Positions 10,782 to 22,892 of a stretch of DNA of 64,000 nucleotides are shown piece after piece (position 1 is the stretch's first letter; each line of letters begins with the position of its first letter). Source of the DNA: Xylona heveae TC161 (taxonomy: Eukaryota; Ascomycota; Xylonomycetes; Xylonales; Xylonaceae); the NCBI RefSeq assembly GCF_001619985.1, contig NW_017264193.1:315726-379725 (forward strand). The letters run 5' to 3'. The translations under genes were made by a program, and so were the position numbers. Under the pieces are notes generated by a model. The model saw only the letters and a list, made by a program, of their open reading frames with translations, was not told where the DNA came from and did no database searches.

Positions 10782-13364
10782 GGTTTGGCCAAATAGCAGA
10801 AATGCTAATTATTGTTTGTTTCGCTGCGAATCTTGCTGCTCGAGTCGGAGAAGTGTGTAGGTCAACGGTAAATTTAGGGGTGCGGATTATATATTTGCCC
10901 CTCAATTCTCGCACAATTCAAACTTTTAGCGGAGCACGGCTCCGAGAACAGCGCTTTCCTTTGACAGACGATTGTCAAATGATTGTTATCAAGTCACAAA
11001 TAGACAGTCAAAATAGATAAGCAAACCCAAGTGTCCGCACACTGGGCGCAATTCTTTGCTAGATGGAAAAATTGCAGGAGAAGAGAGGCAAAGGAGAGAA
11101 GGGGAAGAGCGGATCGATAAAGAATTAATTTACAGGGGACCGATTGTTATTATCGGAGCCCACAATGTGATTATAACAGAGGGTGCGGGCAAATATCGGG
11201 TATTGAAGCGGTCGTTGGAGCACTGACCGCCTTGCAGGTTTGCATTAGAGAGAGAAAAAAAAAAAGATGAGCCATACACATGGCTTGATGTCAGACACAC
11301 ACTCCGTACGGCAAATTAATTGTCTTTCTCACTATCATCTCTTGGAGTTAGATGGTGCCATTTTGCTGCAAGGGATCTTACAACAGGGGACGGGTCGATA
11401 TTACTCTATCCGGTCAAAATTGCTGGTCAGATGATGACGATCTTCCTCGTAGTATGATTTTCCGAGCGCATGGTTCAAAATGACAAGAGATTCAGGGGAT
11501 GGAACATTTGCCGTCGCATTATTACCGTAGGATGCACGCGACAGACACTAATCTCTGCCCCTCAAAGAGGTCATATCATGGCCTTCTCTCGCCGTATGGT
11601 ACATTCCCATGTTACGCCAATGTTAGAGAATTGCTTGGAAATAGCACTTGTATCCGCTTCAAAGGAAGAAAGGAAAAAGGGACGATTGCTCCGCCGTGCT
11701 TTCTTCGTTTTGCGAGTGCGAAATGAAAACACAAGACACGAGGAGACAGGGCCAAGCGGGATCGGTCCTGGTCGGCCGCCGTTAGCAATACAATTCAACC
11801 TTGGCTCAGGGACGGGGTCGAGGAACATTAGTGGGGCGTTTTAGACAGACCGATTTCCCCTTGCGCCTCTCCCTGCTCCAGTTTGATGAGCTGAGTGGGT
11901 AGGTCCACCTGCACCAAAGGGACGCCGTGGACCCTTTCGGCCACTAAAGGAGATTCAGTAGCTGCTTTGCTGCTGTGATGTAGCCTAGAGTGGCGGAGCC
12001 CACGAGGCAGACCGCTACGCATCTCGTTCTGGCTGCGTTCTGAATGCCCTAGAACACACTTTAACGAACAGTTTAGACCTCATGAGAGATATTTAGCACG
12101 ACCACACCATGACAGATTTGGAGCAGATGATGCAGCTGTGCATTGTAGCGAAATAACCTTTAAAAGCCCCTACAGTAGTGTAGAAACATACGCCGGTGCG
12201 AGGCCGTTGCTCGGATTTTTTCGGCGAACCAGCCGTTGGTACAACAATGGGACGACATATTCAGCGGCCAAACCGATAATGTCTCGCTTTCTCGATGCAG
12301 GGAGAAGACACGGGTGGCGGTAAAATTGATTGTATGAGATTTTCAAGAACAAAACCTCAGCCTTGAATGTAATACCACGTCCTCAATTGACTTAATCGTC
12401 GGATTGACCGAAGGTGCAGACGAACCCGATATTCTCTTTCATAAGATGAAGCAGGAAATGGAGGAACAGGGATCAATGAGCACGTCTTCATCTCCGCTCC
12501 AAGATGCCGAGATCTAAGCCGATCGACCGAAGCAATAGACATCTTCCGCATCAATGTTATCAGCATTTCACGTCCTCAACGGCCACTAGGCAATCTTTCT
12601 TAATTATCTGACTCGCCTGCTATCTCATTGCTTCGAATGAGCTAAAACAATCCCGCACCCTGCTGCCGTAGCCAAGATAACGAGAGCAATAAACTGAGCC
12701 TAGATGTGAGCGTAAATACTAAGCAATCTAAGTGTTGTCAAGCCAATCAGTAACATGATTCTTCCCTCTCTCTGTGCTGTGGTGATTGTTGCCCTTCAGA
12801 GAAGCTATCACGTTGACCAATTACAGTCGGCGCGGTGAAGCCCCTCTACATGATCCGCTAATCGCACTCCCCATCAGTTACTCTTTTCAAGCTAATCCTC
12901 CAGCACCTGAATTCGGTCACTTAAAAAAAAGAATAAAAAATACCAGGAGTGAATATATGTTAGAATGAGTCTAGAATTCTTATGCTTAAAAGAACTACTT
13001 TTCTGTAGTGGTCTTCAAAATACGCTATGCAATCCCACCAGAATGTCTGCGCCTGGCTGGGGAAGAAACTTATGCCACCGTGCGCTATCGGCATCTCGCA
13101 ACCAGCTCCAACCCCAAAGTAGCGAAGGATCTGCCACCCTTTCCATGTAAAATATTGATTGTCGCTCTGATGGCGCAACGACTTGCGCACAATGCAATTG
13201 TCTTCAAACGCCGGTGGCGGCGAAAACAAATATAGAAAAGAATTTTCGTCGCCCGCAAAGGAGGAATTGAAAGAGCTATCGGTTTTGACAGCGTGTAACA
13301 GGTGAAGTAAGGGGCCGTTTGATTGAATTGGCCATATGATTTCTTCTTAAAGGAAAGAGTCGCT
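10782..13364. other. 2.6-kb gene-free region
   Basis: I see no gene here on either strand: open frames are short, lack family motifs and have no consistent splice signals. The bases have mixed composition with a few A runs. I looked for tRNA A/B boxes and found none. It separates the promoter of the epimerase-like gene from the 3' end of the topoisomerase gene. Confidence 0.5.
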
Positions 13365-16300
13365 TTAAAACTCCCAGTTCTCGTCAGCCGACTTGATCGC
13401 CCAATCGAACTTCTCGCGCAGTGTCTTGGAGAAGAATTTCTCAATTGGGACATTGAACTTCTTCGAGAAGACGACCGTGAGACGGGGATCGATATAGTTC
13501 TGGAAAGGAATGACGTCAGCAATGAATTCCGGAAGAGAAATGACAAAGAAACTTACGATTTTAGAGGTACCGAGAGACACTTCTTTGTTGTTGTCCTTGT
13601 CTAGAGCTTGTACCTGCATCGTCGTAATTCGCTGATCGAGCTTCTCCACATTCGCCTCGAGCTTTTCGAGCGTCACACCCTTGCCTTCGGCAACGACCTT
13701 CTTCGTCTTGTTCTCCTTCTTGAATTTGTCGGCGAGCTCATCCGCGGCCTTCAAACGTTCCTGCAGCTCTTTGGTCTTCATCTCCTTCTCGCCCTCGGCA
13801 ACAAGCTTCTCATTGTCCTTCTGGAACTTCTTCTCGATTTTTTGGCGCTGTTCCTGGACAAGGAACGCTTGATGCTCCTTGATCCATTCCTCGTCAAGAT
13901 CTTCGTCCAACTCAAAATACTGTGCGCCCTTCTTCTTCTTGATCTTGGCACCTTCCAGATCAATCATCATTTGTTTGACTCGCCATCTTTGATACTGGAG
14001 ACCCTTGATTCTATCACCCATCTTCTCCATCTGTCCGGCATGCCCAGCTGCGACTGTACGCTTGTGGTTGCAAAGCACCGCAACTTCGCGATTGGCCTCG
14101 TTGTAGTCTTTGACTTTTTCGGCCACAGAACCCTCCGACTTCATCTTTTGCAGGAGCTGTGACATGGTGAACGAAGCATTATAAGTACGGAAGACCTTAG
14201 CTGTAAGACCCTGCATGTAGCCCGACAAGTGCTTATTGAGCGTCGAAGTCTGAAAAGTTATCAGCAATGGGTAATGCAAATGGAGAGGTTGACTTACATT
14301 CAGCCTATCGAAAATCTCGTCACCTTCCTCCTTCGGAGGCTTTTTGAAGATCTTAAGGTTTGTGAACACAAGAGGGTCGACATCAAACTCTTCATAAAAG
14401 CGAATGCTGTCTTTACCGAGGAAATCAAAGACAACCTTGTTCGGCGGCTTCAGTGTCACATGCTCATACTTCAGTGAGCAACAGCCAACGGTGTCAGCCT
14501 CGTCTTCTCCCTTCTCATTTCCGGCTCTCAGAGCGAACTGATCAATCAAGTAGACAGCGGTAGCCAATTGGCGGTCAGCCATCAGCTTCGCAGTAAGATT
14601 TTTGCGATAATCTTTTCGGATATGATCAATATGTTTCTACCAGGACCGGTCAGCAAGTGTCAGAGATGCGATAGGCGAGGAATTATTTTTACCTTGAGCT
14701 CCCTTGCTTTCTCAAATTTCTTGAAATCGCTCTGACCCTTGATGTCTGAATTTGCCGCAAGCATGACATACTTATAGGCACCGTTGATGTTTTCCGTCCA
14801 CATAGCGAGCCATGTACCTTCCTGGTCGTGCTTGACTTCCTTCCAGCGGTGTCCCTCTGGAGGAGCGGGGACCTGAGCATCTTTGCCAATATTGAGCGTA
14901 ATCTGTTCAGGCAAAACTCTTTGCTTTACTCTGCCGGTCTTGGGGTGCTCGCCGCGGCCACGGAAAAGACCGGGGGGTTCAACTCTAAAATTTCCAACTT
15001 TCTGCTTTCGGCCATCCCAAAGACAAAACATATAGGGCGCCTCATCTTTCTCCTTTTCAGCCTTTTCGGCCTTCTTCTCGGCAGGCGCTCGGGAGTTTCG
15101 GGCGATCTTCTTCGACTCGTAATATTCAAAAATTTGCCGGAAATCGAGTTTCGAAAACTCCTTGATGTTGACCTTTTTGCCATCCTTATCAGTGGCACCT
15201 CCGGTTTTCTTGAGAACTTTCTGAAAATCATCAAAAAAATTCTTCTGGAATGTCGGATTCTCCACGTTGTGTGTAGAATTGAGCATGATTCCAAAGAAGC
15301 CAGCTACCTCTTCAGCTTCTGGGTGGAGCTTGACTGGTGTGCCATCATAAAGGAGCTTCACGTTCGCAGGCAAAGGCTCATAGGGCGGAGGGAAGATGAC
15401 ACCGTTGTGCTCGAGCGAGGTCCATTTCTTGGTGCCGTCACCCTTCATGGGATTCTCCCACCATCTGAATTCTTCCTCGTCGTCTTCCCCAGCTTCCTCA
15501 GTCTGCTCCCGCTTGGGCGTCTTGCTTTTTGCATCGGATTTAGGCTGCCTTTTCGCAGGTGCAGGTGCCTCCGTCTTGCCTTTTCCAGTCGCTTTCTTCG
15601 CCGGGGCCTTCCGAGCCAGAGGGACGTCGTCGTCAGACTCTTCCTTTTTGACGGGTGTCTTCTTCGTAGCCGTGCCGCGGCGTTTCTTCTGAATCGGCTC
15701 GTCATCACTTTCCTCCTTTTTGGCAGCTCGCTTACTTGCTGCAGGCTTCTTTTCCTCCTTGCGCAAATTCTTGGCCTCCTTCTCGGCTTGTTTTTCGATA
15801 GAGGCCTTGGTCTTGGTCAATTTCGCGCTAATTGGAGCATCAGAATCATCAGAGAGACCAAGGTCTTCCTTGGTCACTTTGTGGGGCTTTTTAGGGAGAC
15901 CGGCGCCAGATTTCTTTTTCGCAATAATCGGTTCGTCGTCAGATTCTGATTCGGCCTTTCGGTTGGCGGCGGAAGTTCTGCGACGTTTGCTCTGTTGCAA
16001 AAGCATTCAGTACCTTTCTTCAAAAGTAGTGGGATTTTTCGCGTCGGTCGGGCAGCAATGCCACCAACCTCAACAAATAGTAAGGAAGTGACGTACCAGA
16101 GGCTCTTCGTCTTCGTCGCTGCTTTGCTCCTTATAGCTCTTCGTGCCATTTACACTAGCCCTGGATTTACGCTTGCCTTGCATATCACCGTTTGTAGTGA
16201 CGCCGTTAGTGGCAGGCTCATCGACATCCATCTCTTCAACCGGGCCGTGGCGCAGTGTGATGCCGGGTTGGATACCCCTGCCATGGGGAGGATTCTCTTT

Positions 16301-16593
16301 ATTCATCTCCCTATCAACATCGGCAGAAATAGTTTCCTTCGACTTTGGCGAATGAGCTACACAGGAATATTGTTAGTCTTGTACATTGAGACGCGGTGAG
16401 AATTGAGAGAAATTCGAGAAGCCGAGTTTTGAATGGGGTGTATATGAGAAGATATGAGTTTGAAGGTCGTTTCTTCTGAGTACGAGTTGTCGAGGAGGGC
16501 TCCAAGGACTGTAATCAAATGTGACCTACCTCTGTTGTTGCCATTGAGCTTGCCGCCCCCAACGAGGGGAATGTCATCCTCGGATGAGCTCAT
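13365..16593 (-). CDS. top1: DNA topoisomerase I (type IB)
   Basis: Exons 16593-16530, 16356-16097, 15991-14693, 14636-14298, 14249-13557 and 13499-13365 (minus strand) give 929 residues with every junction in phase. The enzyme relaxes supercoils ahead of replication and transcription in the nucleus. Seen: a disordered N-terminus rich in Lys/Glu/Ser with KKK and KRRR clusters (about residues 1-260), the core starting at FRWWENPMKGDGTKKW, the YRKNLT/RAGNEKG active-site region, a coiled-coil linker (AADELADKFKKENKTKK), and the C-terminal motif TSKINYIDPR formed across the last intron, which places the catalytic tyrosine at about residue 887. It is longer than yeast Top1 (769) because of the N-terminus. 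Its promoter is shared head-to-head with the ATP synthase gamma gene. Confidence 0.97.
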
Positions 16594-17388
16594 TCTGAAA
16601 ATGCGCCCAAGTCGTTTGGATGGAGGCTCTGAGCCAAGAGAATAAGAGTGTTCCGCTGTTGCTGCAGGTAGGGCGAGGGTACGCGAAGGAATGAAGCAGC
16701 GCGTGGGTGGGAGTCGAGGTTGAAAGTCGGGCCAACTTGAAGCGTATCGATGTTTGTGTAATCTGAAAGTCAGAGCAGGGCCTGACAGACACCTGGAGCT
16801 GACTCTGAGTGTGGAGAAGATAATGAAGAAAGATTGATGAGGTTGTTGCAACGAGTGTGAGAAGGTTCAAGTAAGGCCAGTGGAAGGGTAGTGCGAAGAT
16901 TGAAAATAGGACGTATTGTGAGAGAGAGGAAGGAAGGAAGTGAGGACATAGGCAAGAGAGAGCAGAACTTAGTCGAAAAGCATGTCACTCAGCATTTGGC
17001 AGGAAAGGGAAGGAACGACAGAGGGTGGCATGCGATCGGCGCGTCTGATTGGCTGAAGAGATGATGATCCTTCTGCCAGCGCGAGAATTTGGAAGGGGAA
17101 GCGAGAAAAGCCGCCTTGGCAGTTCCTCTTTTGAGTAGTACGGTTCACTCTAAGGGCGGGTATTCCACAGCACGGTCGTCACCTTGTGCTGCAAGTAACC
17201 TGGTTAATATGAGGGAATGAGAGAATGCTCGTAGCTTACCTAAGCAAACCAGCTTCTGCTTTGCCGACAACGTCCCCTTCGACCACCATCAATCAGTTGA
17301 AGGCATCACGGATTAGCTCGTGTATCCGGCCTCAATCCCTTCGCCGTCGATCGCTCTCCGCTCAATTCGTCCTCTTATATCCGACATA
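16594..17388. other. Divergent promoter region, top1 / ATP synthase gamma
   Basis: About 0.8 kb between the two start codons. The top1 side has a pyrimidine-rich leader on the minus strand. A GGCGCGTC followed by GATTGG (an inverted CCAAT) lies near 17035-17052 and is a plausible shared regulatory site. No further gene is seen. Confidence 0.5.
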
Positions 17389-18639
17389 ATGCTCTCGAGA
17401 GCTGCTCGTCCGGCTCTCCGGGCTGGCGCCGCGGTCACTGCCCGGTAAGCCCTCACTCCATTCGCTGCCATCGAAACGACCTTGCTATTGCCCAACAAAG
17501 TCTCATCGATGGGCCTTTTCCTATTGTCGAATATTTTTGGAGCGCAATCAATTGGATGATAGTACTGATATTCGTGGCGTTTCTGCCGTTTGCAGGCCCA
17601 TTGTCCCCAATGCCGCCAACTTCGCTACCCTTCGTGAGATTGAGGGTCGTCTCAAGTCCATTCGGAACATCGAAAAGATCACGAAGACGATGAAGATTGT
17701 CGCCTCGACTAAGCTCACCCGTGCCCAGAAGGCCATGACCGAGTCCCGAAGCTACGGAGAGGCTTCCAACACCGTCTTTGAAAAGGCCGAGACCAAGCCT
17801 TTGGAGGGTGAGGGCAAGAAGACCTTGATCGTTGTTGCCAGCTCCGACAAGGGTCTCTGCGGTGGTATTCATTCCGGTCTCTCCAAGTACACTCGTGCCA
17901 TGCTTCACAACAAGCCTGATGCCGACATTGTCGTCCTCGGTGAGAAGTGCAAGGCTCAGCTCGGCCGTTCCAACGGCAAGAACATTGTTCTCAGCTTCGC
18001 CAACGTCGGCAAGGACGTCCCCACCTTTGCCGATGCCCAGGCCATTGCCGACCAGATTTGCCTGCTTCCCACCGACTACGCCTCGATCCAGATTGTCTAC
18101 AACAAGTTCCTCAACGCTCAGAGCTACGAGCCTACTCCCGTTGAGGCTTTCTCCGAGGAGGCTATCAAGAACTCCCGTATGTTTCATATATATATAAATG
18201 GCCCTTTTCTGGATCAAACAAATTACTGACATTTACACGATAGCCAACTTCGCTGCCTTCGAGATTGACGACGAGGTCCTCTCCAACCTCCGCGAGTACG
18301 CCCTCGCCAACTCTCTCTTCTGGGTGAGTAACGATGGCCATATCTTTTATGAAAAAGCTTTGCAAAAAAAGTTCATGGAGCTAACAATGGACAATAGGCT
18401 CTTGCTGAGGGTCACGCCTGCGAGCAGTCTGCTCGTCGCAACGCCATGGATGTGAGTAGCTCAAAAATAATACCCCGGGAAGAGATGATTTGGAAGCTAA
18501 CACTAGACTACAGAACGCCTCCAACAACGCCGCCGACATGATTAACAAGTTCCAGATTCTCTTCAACCGTACCCGTCAAGCCGTCATTACTGGCGAACTG
18601 GTTGAGATTATTACTGGTGCCGCTGCCTCCGAGCAGTAA
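17389..18639 (+). CDS. atp3: Mitochondrial F1-ATP synthase gamma subunit
   Basis: Exons 17389-17444, 17596-18176, 18244-18323, 18398-18451 and 18514-18639 give 298 residues. The gamma subunit is the central rotor shaft of the F1 motor in the mitochondrial matrix. The first exon encodes a 19-residue Arg/Ala-rich presequence ([13 protein letters not shown]). Exon 2 begins the mature coiled coil with [20 protein letters not shown] and [10 protein letters not shown], and contains the conserved [10 protein letters not shown]. The last exon gives the C-terminal helix with [19 protein letters not shown], the family signature. The length is close to yeast Atp3 (311). The introns are 67-151 nt, and intron 1 falls exactly between presequence and mature protein. 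An AATAAAG-type signal follows the stop by about 130 bases. Confidence 0.97.
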
Positions 18640-19399
18640 GCGACTGGGTAGTACGAGAGAAACGAACTGGATGGGTTGCATGCAGCGCGTTTTCTTCACA
18701 TTCTGCTGCCAAATGATGGGACGTTTAGAAGCCATGTATCATACATAGTTTTGGTCACAGTGAAATAAAGTATCGTTGTTTAGATGACTTTTGAATGTTT
18801 GTTTCCCCTATCAGACATCTACAGTGCTCGAACGCTCCGTTGCCCATTGCCTATTGCCGCTCCACTTTGTTGCTTTTAGTCTCATTAGACACCTAACATA
18901 TGTCTGACATGGTAACGTAAAATCTCGAGAGATTTTTTTGTCGGCCAATTGGCCATTACCGACGAGTCCACGGACCCTACTCACGGATTAAGCCATGGCA
19001 CCTAGGCCACCATCCCAGACCAATGAATTGCCCGCTGACATGTTAAGGACCCCGGCGAGTACAGGTTCAGCATGTATCCTGGTATTCGATTGGACTATCC
19101 TTCCAGAGGACATAGACATATGCAACCCTTTCCCTGAAGTGGGCCAACGGGAGCACTGCTCCACAATGAATCCTCGTTCCCCAAGCAAAAAGCTGGAAAA
19201 GGATGAGACGTTGCTCTCGTGTGAACCTGGGGAGATACCAGCTCCAAAAACATTTCATCCGGAGAAGAAGTCCCCCCCCCCCCAATCCAAGTAAGACGTT
19301 ATGAATGTTGCACTTGTTTTAAACGTCAATTCGCCCTACAGAGAATCAACGTTCCTCGGGGGTTTTTATACGGACAGGTTACAAGACACATCACACTCG
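18640..19399. other. Intergenic region between convergent genes
   Basis: About 760 bases of 3' flanks between ATP synthase gamma and the phosphatase-like gene. It holds a run of Cs near 19272-19282. Short open frames here have no recognisable content. Confidence 0.5.
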
Positions 19400-20672
19400 T
19401 CAAGTAACCAGCCATTCTTGTCTCGAGTCCTCAGGCACGTCACCCAGGGACTTGGGCTCAAACAGCTCGATGAATTCGAGATCGGCATCGCCTTTTTCGC
19501 CTGCGAAGCGCATGTATTCGGCGTAGATGGCAGTGAGGCTCCATTTCTGCAGGAGCTTGCGCATGCACCCTATCAGGACGCCGACGCGGTGCTTGCCTTT
19601 GTTGGAGTGGACGAGGAGAGGGAAGTTGCGGCGGTCTTGTTGGGGGTTATGAATTTAGTCGGGATTTTGTTCGGAGTCTTGGACGCTCGTAGTGAAAATG
19701 TGAGAGGGAAAGAAGGTAGGGTGGAAGGGGTAAGGGAAGGGAAGGGAAAGGGAGGGGCTAGGGAAAAGAAAAAGGAAACGTACCGGAAAGGACGCGCAGT
19801 GCGGATTCAATTGCCACAGGGTCGTTCTCGACGAATGGCTCCCGCACGCTGGGAACGCGGTAGTGGTGCACGGTGATGTCGTGGCGTTGGCACCATGTGA
19901 TGTTTTCGTCGAGGTAGTCTGTGTCGGCGAGGTAGCTGGATAGAATAGAGTCCGGTTAGAGGATTTTGTAGGTTCGAAAAGGTGAAGGGTAGGTAGGGTA
20001 AAAAAAAAAAAAAATAGGGCAAGAACGGTAGGGAGTTGTTAATTGAGGGATAGGGATAAAAGTAGCAGGGTTTGGGCCAAAAGAACGTACATGATAGTTC
20101 GAAGCTTGAGTTTTTCGAGCATAGGGAAGTTGATCTCGAGTGGATAGCCGGATCTGGGGATGACTGCTCGTTAGTTGCTGAGGAGTGCTTAGGATATTTG
20201 ATTATGATGATGGATTGAAACACAATTGAGATGTAGAAGATGAATTAATTCTAGCGCAAAGGAGTGAGGAGAGGATGTAAAAACTAAAAATTCTTCTTTG
20301 GTTGAGGAGGGATTGAGCATGCACAACAAATCAAATCGATCGCCACGGGGAAGATCAAAAGTTCAAGTATGTTGGCAAAGCAAAACAATGACTGCATATT
20401 TGAAAGCATAAACGCCCAATTCAACAAAAGCTTCAGACACTCCTAAAGTCAAAATGAAAATGAAACCAACGAAAAATGCAATATCAATGTATAATCTCAA
20501 CAAAAAGCAATCAAACATCATGCTAAACATCAGAACTCAAAATGATCTTAGAGAAGTCATACCTGTAAACTCCCGGTGACACCATCGAGAAGCATAACGG
20601 TGGCACAAGTGGACTTGGCCGCGGAGTTTCTGGCTCATCGATATAATGGGCGTAAAGACCGGAGGGGTTCAT
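19400..20672 (-). CDS. Siw14/Oca-type tyrosine phosphatase-like protein, catalytic Cys replaced by Ser
   Basis: Exons 20672-20563, 20153-20091, 19935-19784 and 19635-19400 (minus strand) give 186 residues. The fold is that of the plant and fungal atypical dual-specificity phosphatase family (PF03162): FSMVSPGVYRSGYP at residues about 28-41, IMYLADTDYL, then the P-loop VHSNKGKHRVG at about 117-127. Siw14 has HCxxGKHRTG and uses that Cys to cleave inositol pyrophosphates; here the codon is TCC (Ser, about residue 119) while the rest of the loop is intact, so the protein is probably not a cysteine phosphatase. The tail DLEFIELFEP resembles the Oca6-type paralogue more than Siw14 in my recollection, with moderate certainty. 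Intron 1 is long (409 nt). The gene is head-to-head with the GNAT gene. Confidence 0.85.
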
Positions 20673-21173
20673 CTTGATCGACTTTCCTCTACTTAGAGAA
20701 GGGCTGCAAGATGAAATGTGCTTGAAATATCAAGTGATTCTTCTATCTAGCTCCCAAACTGCTTGAACAGAGTCTTCTCTCCTCCAATAATTTTAAATTT
20801 AAATATCAGAAAGACCGAATTTGAGTAAAAGGGGCCATTGATTGATGACGATACTCAATAAGTGGCATGTTTTGGTGAGCTCTTAAGGTAAAGAGGATAA
20901 CTGGCGGGGCAAAATGTTCGGCTAAAGGCGGTGAGCAGAGCAGGGTCTTTTGGTGGGGGGATCCTGACTGTTGGCGAGATAAACCTCTAGAAATTATTTT
21001 TTTGCCGTTCCGCGGACTTATCAATGGACCTACGTAGGTGTAGTGGGCGGGACGAGAAATTGGTCTTATAATATCCAAGTCAATTCCGTCGTGAATTCTC
21101 ACAAAAAATAAACCCCTCTGTGTAGCTCTAGAGCACCACAATTATCCTGCGAAAAATCTAGAGATTTCACACA
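20673..21173. other. Divergent promoter region, phosphatase-like / GNAT
   Basis: About 500 bases between two start codons. AT-rich patches (20785-20810 and 21065-21075) may serve as core promoters. No other feature is seen. Confidence 0.4.
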
Positions 21174-21967
21174 ATGGCTGTCATAATTCGCCCAGCCGTG
21201 GAAGAAGACCTTGCACAGGTTCTGGATATCAACACGTACTATATCCGCGAAACCGTCGTCACATTTGCGCAGAATCCCCCGCCATTGTCATCCCTCGTCG
21301 CGAAATTCCACGATATCACCTCTCGGGGCCTGCCTTTTCTTGTAGCCGTCGAGACGGGTCTTACCAATGGAGACGCAGAAAACCGCGGGGGCGCAAACGC
21401 TCCCACGGACAAAGTCATCGGATACACATATCTGTCTCCGTTTCGAGGCGGCATGCTGTCCTACGGACCGACAGTAGAGCTTTCTATATTCCTCCATCCT
21501 TCGCACACCTCTAGTGGGACAGGCTCCCGGCTGCTCTCGACATTGCTCTCGCTGCTTGGACCATACAATGGCTCTCCAAAAGTCGATGGTGTGAAGCACC
21601 TTGCGCGCGAACATGTTGGACATCCAGAACACGAAATTTTCTCGCCAGAAGGCGGGGTCCCTGTTCGAAGCGTCATTGCGTGTATGTCGTTGGATACGGA
21701 AAAGGGCAAAGACAGCGGCGAGGGACTGCGGCGCTGGTACGAGCAAAGAGGATTCGTTGAGAGAGGAAGACTGAAGGGTGCTGGGTTCAAAAAGGGCCGA
21801 TGGTAAGTCTTGTTTGAGATTTCTGTCGTCTTTTCTTCTCTTTTGTTTTTTTTTTTTCCTTCTATACATATTTTCATTCTTCCGTTTTGGAGGACAAACA
21901 ATTGGCTGACTGGCGCCGTTCTAGGATCGATACGGTATATCTTCAGTACACTGTTCCCGAACAGTGA
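21174..21967 (+). CDS. GNAT-family N-acetyltransferase (phosphinothricin acetyltransferase-like)
   Basis: Exons 21174-21802 and 21925-21967 give 223 residues. The N-terminus IIRPAVEEDLAQVLDI and the segment VIGYTYLSPFR are typical GNAT strands, VELSIFLHPSHTSSGTG holds the acetyl-CoA pyrophosphate-binding loop (SSGTGSRLL, about residues 116-124), and the last strands read YEQRGFVERGRLKGAGFKKGRW. The small second exon completes the conserved end as RWIDTVYLQYTV, which supports splicing rather than the unspliced end after GRW. Relatives acetylate small amines such as phosphinothricin or methionine sulfoximine; the substrate here is not known. A region of about 45 residues between the CoA loop and the last helix is longer than in bacterial PAT. 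Confidence 0.88.
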
Positions 21968-22892
21968 ATATCGAGGTGATAGTTTTTGAAGCTTCTGGTG
22001 TATATCCTCGTAATGAGAGTGGCGTTTTGAATTAATATAGAATAGAAGGTTGCGCGGGTGCAAAGGGCATAGACTTGATTTTGTTAGAATATAGCGATCG
22101 CTGGATCTTGCATACTTGTTTGCAACTGCTGGAGTACATATTTGACAGAAGCATGCAGGACGGTAGAATAGACGCAATTAGCACAGTGTGGCGTAGCATT
22201 TCAGGAAACCACGTCGAGCCTTGATGACGAATGGTACTATACGATAGAGTGATTATCTTGGAGAACCACATTTGTTATAATCGTTGTAGAGAAAGTGTCG
22301 GCATTATAATTGGCACGCTGGCTGTAGCCTGTGCAATACTTTGCTATAATAAAGTAAGATTGCCAACCTTACAGGTAGTGAAGAATGCATAGGATTGTGG
22401 CAAAGATCAAAGAGAGATGCATACATGAGTATGATAATTGAAAGAAAATGGCTAGTTGAAATATAGCAGAACGGAAAAAAGCCAGTGTATGCCATTTGTA
22501 ATTCGGATATATCCGCTGACCAAACGCCATAACCTCGTTATATCGCTGAACAAACAAGTCGAAATACTCAAAAAAATGTAAACGGAAAATAAAATAGTTC
22601 AAAATGCGCAGATGCACATGTGTCAGTCTGCTTGTTGGTTTTCTGAAAGACGAATCCGGTGTGCTGTGGCCCACCGCCAACGCTTTAATATCATGTGCCA
22701 TCCAAAGCTGCCAAATTCAAAGCGGCCTGCGATCCGGCAGACAAGTGAGCTGCGCGCGGCTCATTGTCCAGGAACAAAAAGTCTGTTCAAAATATTAACA
22801 ATAGAAAGATAAGTATGGTCTTGTAGCCCTTTCAGCTCCAGATATGTCGATGGCTGGTTGTAAAGGGAGCAAGACCGTAGACGTATGTAATT
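21968..22892. other. Intergenic region between convergent genes
   Basis: About 0.9 kb of AT-rich 3' flanks between the GNAT and BAH-PHD genes. No coding frame, repeat or RNA gene is supported. Confidence 0.5.

Noticed and set aside
10782-13364. Possible degraded mobile element in the gene-free stretch
   Set aside because: No terminal repeats, target duplications or transposase/polymerase-like peptides could be seen.
14828-15949. Long + strand open frame (373 codons) opposite top1
   Set aside because: It is the complement of the Lys/Glu-rich top1 coding region, whose codon pattern leaves the other strand open as Leu/Phe/Ser-rich sequence. No motif or start context supports it.
17453-18232. 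Minus-strand open frame opposite ATP synthase gamma
   Set aside because: Shadow of strongly biased codons in a highly expressed gene; the true gene has full homology and splice support on the + strand.
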